Source: Chitinophaga sp. YR573 (GTDB lineage: Bacteria; Bacteroidota; Bacteroidia; Chitinophagales; Chitinophagaceae). From it: a stretch of 64,000 bases of DNA. The stretch's first letter is position 1, and the number at the start of each line of letters is the position of its first letter. A program made the translations under genes and the position numbers. The stretch lies in contig NZ_FOJF01000002.1 of the NCBI RefSeq assembly GCF_900110995.1, positions 1,054,001 through 1,118,000 of the forward strand. Reading direction: 5' to 3'. Shown here in pieces: positions 60,919 to 64,000 of the stretch. The notes beneath the pieces were generated by a model, which saw nothing but the letters and a program-made list of their open reading frames with translations, was not told the DNA's origin and made no database searches.

Positions 60919-63179
60919 TCAGGCTAATTATAGCATGTATACTTATTTGTACTATAAGCAGGGCACAGTCGCCCGCCGACCTGGTAAACCCCTTTATCGG
61001 GGCCAGTACAAGTGCGGGTGCTGCGGGTATCTATCATGGGCTGGGTAAAACATTCCCTGGTGCTACCACTCCCTATGGTATGGTGCAGGTAAGTCCGAAT
61101 ACCATTACCGGAGGAGACAACGGCTCGGGTTATAGTTATGAACATACAAGCATTGAAGGATTCGCTTTTACACAGATGAGTGGCATTGGCTGGTATGGAG
61201 ATCTCGGTAATTTCCTCGTAATGCCATCTATGGGGCCTTTAAAGACCAAAGCGGGTCATGGTGATGGGTACCGTTCAACCTACCTTAAATCAAGCGAAAA
61301 AGCGGCTGCGGGGTATTACTCTGTATTGTTGTCTGATTATAAGATCAAGGCAGAGATGACAGCTGCTCCGCATAGTGGTATGCTCAGGTTTACTTTCCCT
61401 GCCAGTCAGCAGTCGAGGATACAGATCGATCTTGCCCGTCGTGTAGGCGGAACTTCCACCCGTCAGTATGTAAAGGTGCTGAACGACAGTACTATTGCAG
61501 GATGGATGCGCTGTACCCCTGATGGTGGTGGCTGGGGTAATGGCGATGGACATGCAGATTATACCGTGTATTTCTATGCTATATTCAGCAAACCCCTGCG
61601 TAACTATGGCGTCTGGAGCGCAGATATCCCGGATAGCTGGACACGCAAACTGGAAGATGTGGAGAGTGATCGTTATCAGCAGCAGATAGGTAAGGCAGAG
61701 ATCCTGAAAGGGATAAAAGAAAAGGAAGGGAAACACCTGGGATTTTTTACTGAATTTGATACTAAGGAAGGGGAGCAGGTACAGATGAAAGCAGGTATCT
61801 CCTTTGTAAGTATGGATGGGGCGGCTCATAACCTGCAACAGGAGATCCGCGACTGGAATTTTGATGCTGTCCGCAGTAAAGCACGTGATCAATGGAACAA
61901 AGAACTTGCCCGCATTAAAGTATCCGGTGGTACAACAGAAGAAAAGAAAGTATTCTATACGGCTTTGTATCACACAATGATAGATCCCCGTATCATACAG
62001 GATACAGATGGGAAATATATGGGGGGAGATGGGAAGGTACAGAGTAGCACCACTTTCAATAAGCGCACTATCTTCAGCGGATGGGACGTGTTCCGTAGTC
62101 AGATGCCATTGCAGACACTCATTAATCCATCATTGATCAATGATCTGATCAATTCCCTTATTACACTGGCTAAAGAGAAAAACAAGGATTACCTGGAGCG
62201 CTGGGAACTGCTGAATGCCTATTCCGGTTGTATGCTGGGAAACCCTGCAGTATCTGTAATCACGGATGCATATGCAAAGGGGATCCGTAATTATAATGTC
62301 CCGGAAGCATACAGGCTTTCTGTAAATTCTGTAGAACGGTTTGGCAATGGTAGTCTGGGATATACACCTGGTGATCTCAGCCTTTCCTATACGCTGGAAT
62401 ATGCATATACTGATTGGTGTGTATCCCGTATGGCCAAATGGCTGCATCATCCGGAAGATGAAAAAAAGTACGCCCAGAGAGGAGAGAATTATAAAAATGT
62501 ATTTGATACAGAGAAAGGCTGGTTCAGGCCAAAAGATAAAGAAGGTAAATGGTTGCCCTGGCCGGATTCCGGCAGGATGCAACCCTGGTATGGCACTATG
62601 GAAAGTAATCCTTACCAGCAGGGATGGTTTGTGCCGCAGGATGTAGATGGTATGGTAACACTGATGGGAGGAAAACAAAAAGTAATCACTGATCTGGAAC
62701 ACTTCTTTGAACAGGCACCGGAGAATATGATGTGGAATGATTTTTACAATCATGCCAATGAACCGGTACATCATGTGCCCTTCCTGTTTAACAGGCTTGG
62801 CAAACCCTGGCTTACACAGAAATGGACAAGGGCAATCTGCCGCAGGGCGTATCATGATAAGGTAGAAGGACTGGTTGGCAACGAAGACGTAGGACAAATG
62901 TCTGCATGGTATGTACTGGCAGCTATTGGTTTACATCCTGTATGCCCGGGAGATACCCGTCAGGAAATCACCAGTCCTGTGTTTGATAAAATAGAAATGG
63001 GAAAGTTTACCATCAAAACGATCAACAATTCACCAGAGAATATTTATATACAAAGTGCCCGGCTCAATGGCAAGCCATACAGCCAGTGTCACATCGATTT
63101 CAGGGATGTTGCTAAAGGAGGTGTACTGGAACTGGTAATGGGCCCAATGCCGAATCAGCAATGGGGTATCAATAATTAA
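60915..63179 (+). CDS. GH92 alpha-mannosidase
   Basis: The 754-residue enzyme has a signal peptide (MIRLIIACILICTISRAQ) and starts with VNPFIGAST...FPGATTPYGMVQVSPNT, the standard GH92 opening. LEYAYTDWCVSRMAKWL, NEPVHHVPFLFNRLG with the general acid Glu, and GNEDVGQMSAWYVLAAIG with the base-side Asp are all present. GH92 enzymes are calcium-dependent exo-alpha-mannosidases that act mostly on alpha-1,2 linkages of high-mannose glycans or yeast mannan. Confidence 0.94.
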   Translation: MIRLIIACILICTISRAQSPADLVNPFIGASTSAGAAGIYHGLGKTFPGATTPYGMVQVSPNTITGGDNGSGYSYEHTSIEGFAFTQMSGIGWYGDLGNFLVMPSMGPLKTKAGHGDGYRSTYLKSSEKAAAGYYSVLLSDYKIKAEMTAAPHSGMLRFTFPASQQSRIQIDLARRVGGTSTRQYVKVLNDSTIAGWMRCTPDGGGWGNGDGHADYTVYFYAIFSKPLRNYGVWSADIPDSWTRKLEDVESDRYQQQIGKAEILKGIKEKEGKHLGFFTEFDTKEGEQVQMKAGISFVSMDGAAHNLQQEIRDWNFDAVRSKARDQWNKELARIKVSGGTTEEKKVFYTALYHTMIDPRIIQDTDGKYMGGDGKVQSSTTFNKRTIFSGWDVFRSQMPLQTLINPSLINDLINSLITLAKEKNKDYLERWELLNAYSGCMLGNPAVSVITDAYAKGIRNYNVPEAYRLSVNSVERFGNGSLGYTPGDLSLSYTLEYAYTDWCVSRMAKWLHHPEDEKKYAQRGENYKNVFDTEKGWFRPKDKEGKWLPWPDSGRMQPWYGTMESNPYQQGWFVPQDVDGMVTLMGGKQKVITDLEHFFEQAPENMMWNDFYNHANEPVHHVPFLFNRLGKPWLTQKWTRAICRRAYHDKVEGLVGNEDVGQMSAWYVLAAIGLHPVCPGDTRQEITSPVFDKIEMGKFTIKTINNSPENIYIQSARLNGKPYSQCHIDFRDVAKGGVLELVMGPMPNQQWGINN

Positions 63180-63189
63180 TCTAAATTAA

Positions 63190-64000
63190 ATGAAGAAACT
63201 ACTGCTTCTGTTTATCGCTGCATCCGCCTTACAGGCGAAAGCGCAGCAGCCTTTTCAGAAAGGCGACCGTATCGTTTTCGTAGGAAACAGTATCACCGAT
63301 GGTGGGCATTATCATTCCTATATCTGGTTGTATTATATGACCCGTTTCCCGCAAAGACGTATCACCTGTTTAAATGCAGGAATAGGAGGGGACGTGATTG
63401 GCCAGATCAATGACCGTTTTGAAGATGATGTGCTTTCAAAAAAGCCTACAGTGCTGACCCTTACCTGGGGCATGAATGATACCGGCTATTTTGAATGGTA
63501 TCGTTCAGATGCAAAGGACTCTATGCAGAAAAAAATACAGCGTTCCTATAACAATTATGCTATAGTAGAGGATAAGCTGAAAAAACGCCCCGATATTAAG
63601 AAGATTTTCATCGGCGGATCTCCTTACGATGAGACTGCAAAATTCAATGATAAAAACATCTATCCTGGGAAAACCCAAGCCCTGAATGAAGTGGTGGCTT
63701 TTCAGGAACAGGCGGCTAAAAAGAACAGCTGGCCTTTCGTTGATTTTTACCATCCTATGATGTTGATCAATCAACGTGAACAACAGCAGGATTCAACTTT
63801 TAGCCTCACACCTGGTGACCGTATCCATCCGGATAACGACGGACATATGGTGATGGCATACCTGTTCCTGAAAGCCCAGGGGCTTGCTGGTCAGCCAGTG
63901 GCCATGATACATATAGACGCCGCTACAAAGCAGATAAAGCAGGCGGCAAACTGTAAGATCAGTGCTGTAACAGGTACGGCTGATGGTGTCAGCTTCGGTT
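63190..64000 (+). CDS. SGNH/GDSL-family esterase, cut by window end
   Basis: The frame starts at 63190, 10 bp after the GH92 stop, and is still open at base 64000 (270 residues visible). A signal peptide (MKKLLLLFIAASALQAKAQ) precedes the SGNH blocks: block I IVFVGNSITDGGHYHSY with the nucleophile Ser, block II NAGIGGD, block III TWGMNDTG and block V PGDRIHPDNDGH with the catalytic Asp and His. It probably removes acetyl or other ester groups from the glycan that GH92 and GH38 attack. It has further sequence after the SGNH domain. Confidence 0.88.
   Translation, partial: MKKLLLLFIAASALQAKAQQPFQKGDRIVFVGNSITDGGHYHSYIWLYYMTRFPQRRITCLNAGIGGDVIGQINDRFEDDVLSKKPTVLTLTWGMNDTGYFEWYRSDAKDSMQKKIQRSYNNYAIVEDKLKKRPDIKKIFIGGSPYDETAKFNDKNIYPGKTQALNEVVAFQEQAAKKNSWPFVDFYHPMMLINQREQQQDSTFSLTPGDRIHPDNDGHMVMAYLFLKAQGLAGQPVAMIHIDAATKQIKQAANCKISAVTGTADGVSFG

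Noticed and set aside
61290..61973. 227-codon minus-strand frame inside the GH92 gene (and a similar 255-codon frame at 62130-62897)
   Set aside because: They lie wholly antisense to a well-supported GH92 frame and have the Cys/Ile/Phe-rich composition of shadow frames.
1..64000. CRISPR arrays, insertion sequences, rRNA, replication origin
   Set aside because: I saw no regularly spaced repeats, no transposase or integrase frame, no rRNA sequence and no origin-like cluster.

Overview
The window looks like chromosomal DNA of a Bacteroidota bacterium, most likely a Chitinophagaceae member such as Chitinophaga. The reasons are a SusC/SusD pair under an ECF sigma/FecR switch, an outer-membrane barrel family protein, several glycoside hydrolases, two Crp/Fnr genes beside small SnoaL-like enzymes, a LytS/LytTR pair, TAnnTTTG-type -7 promoter boxes and weak Shine-Dalgarno sequences. 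The genus is an inference from protein style; no search was run.

Layout. 0-3 kb: the end of a GH43-like enzyme and a large FtsX/MacB-type ABC permease preceded by a pair of 13-bp direct repeats. 3.0-3.2 kb: a nested palindromic repeat. 3.2-11 kb (minus strand): a probable operon running from a dihydroorotase-like protein that has lost most metal ligands, through DUF4199, GT2 and GT4 genes, into a complete four-gene GDP-D-glycero-alpha-D-manno-heptose pathway (kinase, isomerase, nucleotidyltransferase, phosphatase) and a secreted protein. This is a surface-glycan locus.

11.2-45.9 kb: a tRNA-Pro(GGG) gene opens this stretch, and a perfect 38-bp copy of its 3' end closes it 34.6 kb later. That is the footprint expected of an element integrated at a tRNA 3' end, although no integrase is visible. 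The interior is a mixed set: Crp/Fnr + SnoaL/SDR/VOC genes, a class 3 lipase, an outer-membrane barrel, an AraC regulator divergent from a TetX-like flavin monooxygenase, a GT39 transferase, a sugar dehydrogenase, a MauE-like membrane protein with a 79-aa exported peptide, ECF sigma-FecR-SusC-SusD, LytS/LytTR, an esterase and an SMP-30 protein. Several gene remnants lie in it.

45.9-51.7 kb: accessory DNA next to the second tRNA copy. It starts with an AT-rich OLD-like AAA ATPase with a TOPRIM/DUF4435-like C terminus (a candidate defence gene), then an ankyrin protein, a SnoaL protein, a cupin, a 174-bp imperfect inverted repeat, and a DUF6266 gene fused in frame to a fragment of a paralogue.

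51.8-64 kb: a divergent glycan-degradation locus. On the minus strand are a GH2 beta-mannosidase-type enzyme, a GH78 alpha-L-rhamnosidase and a sulfatase; on the plus strand are a GH38-like enzyme, a GH92 alpha-mannosidase and an SGNH esterase (cut by the window end). Two copies of a LacI-type palindrome, one near each divergent start, suggest joint control. The enzyme set points to mannose- and rhamnose-containing glycans.
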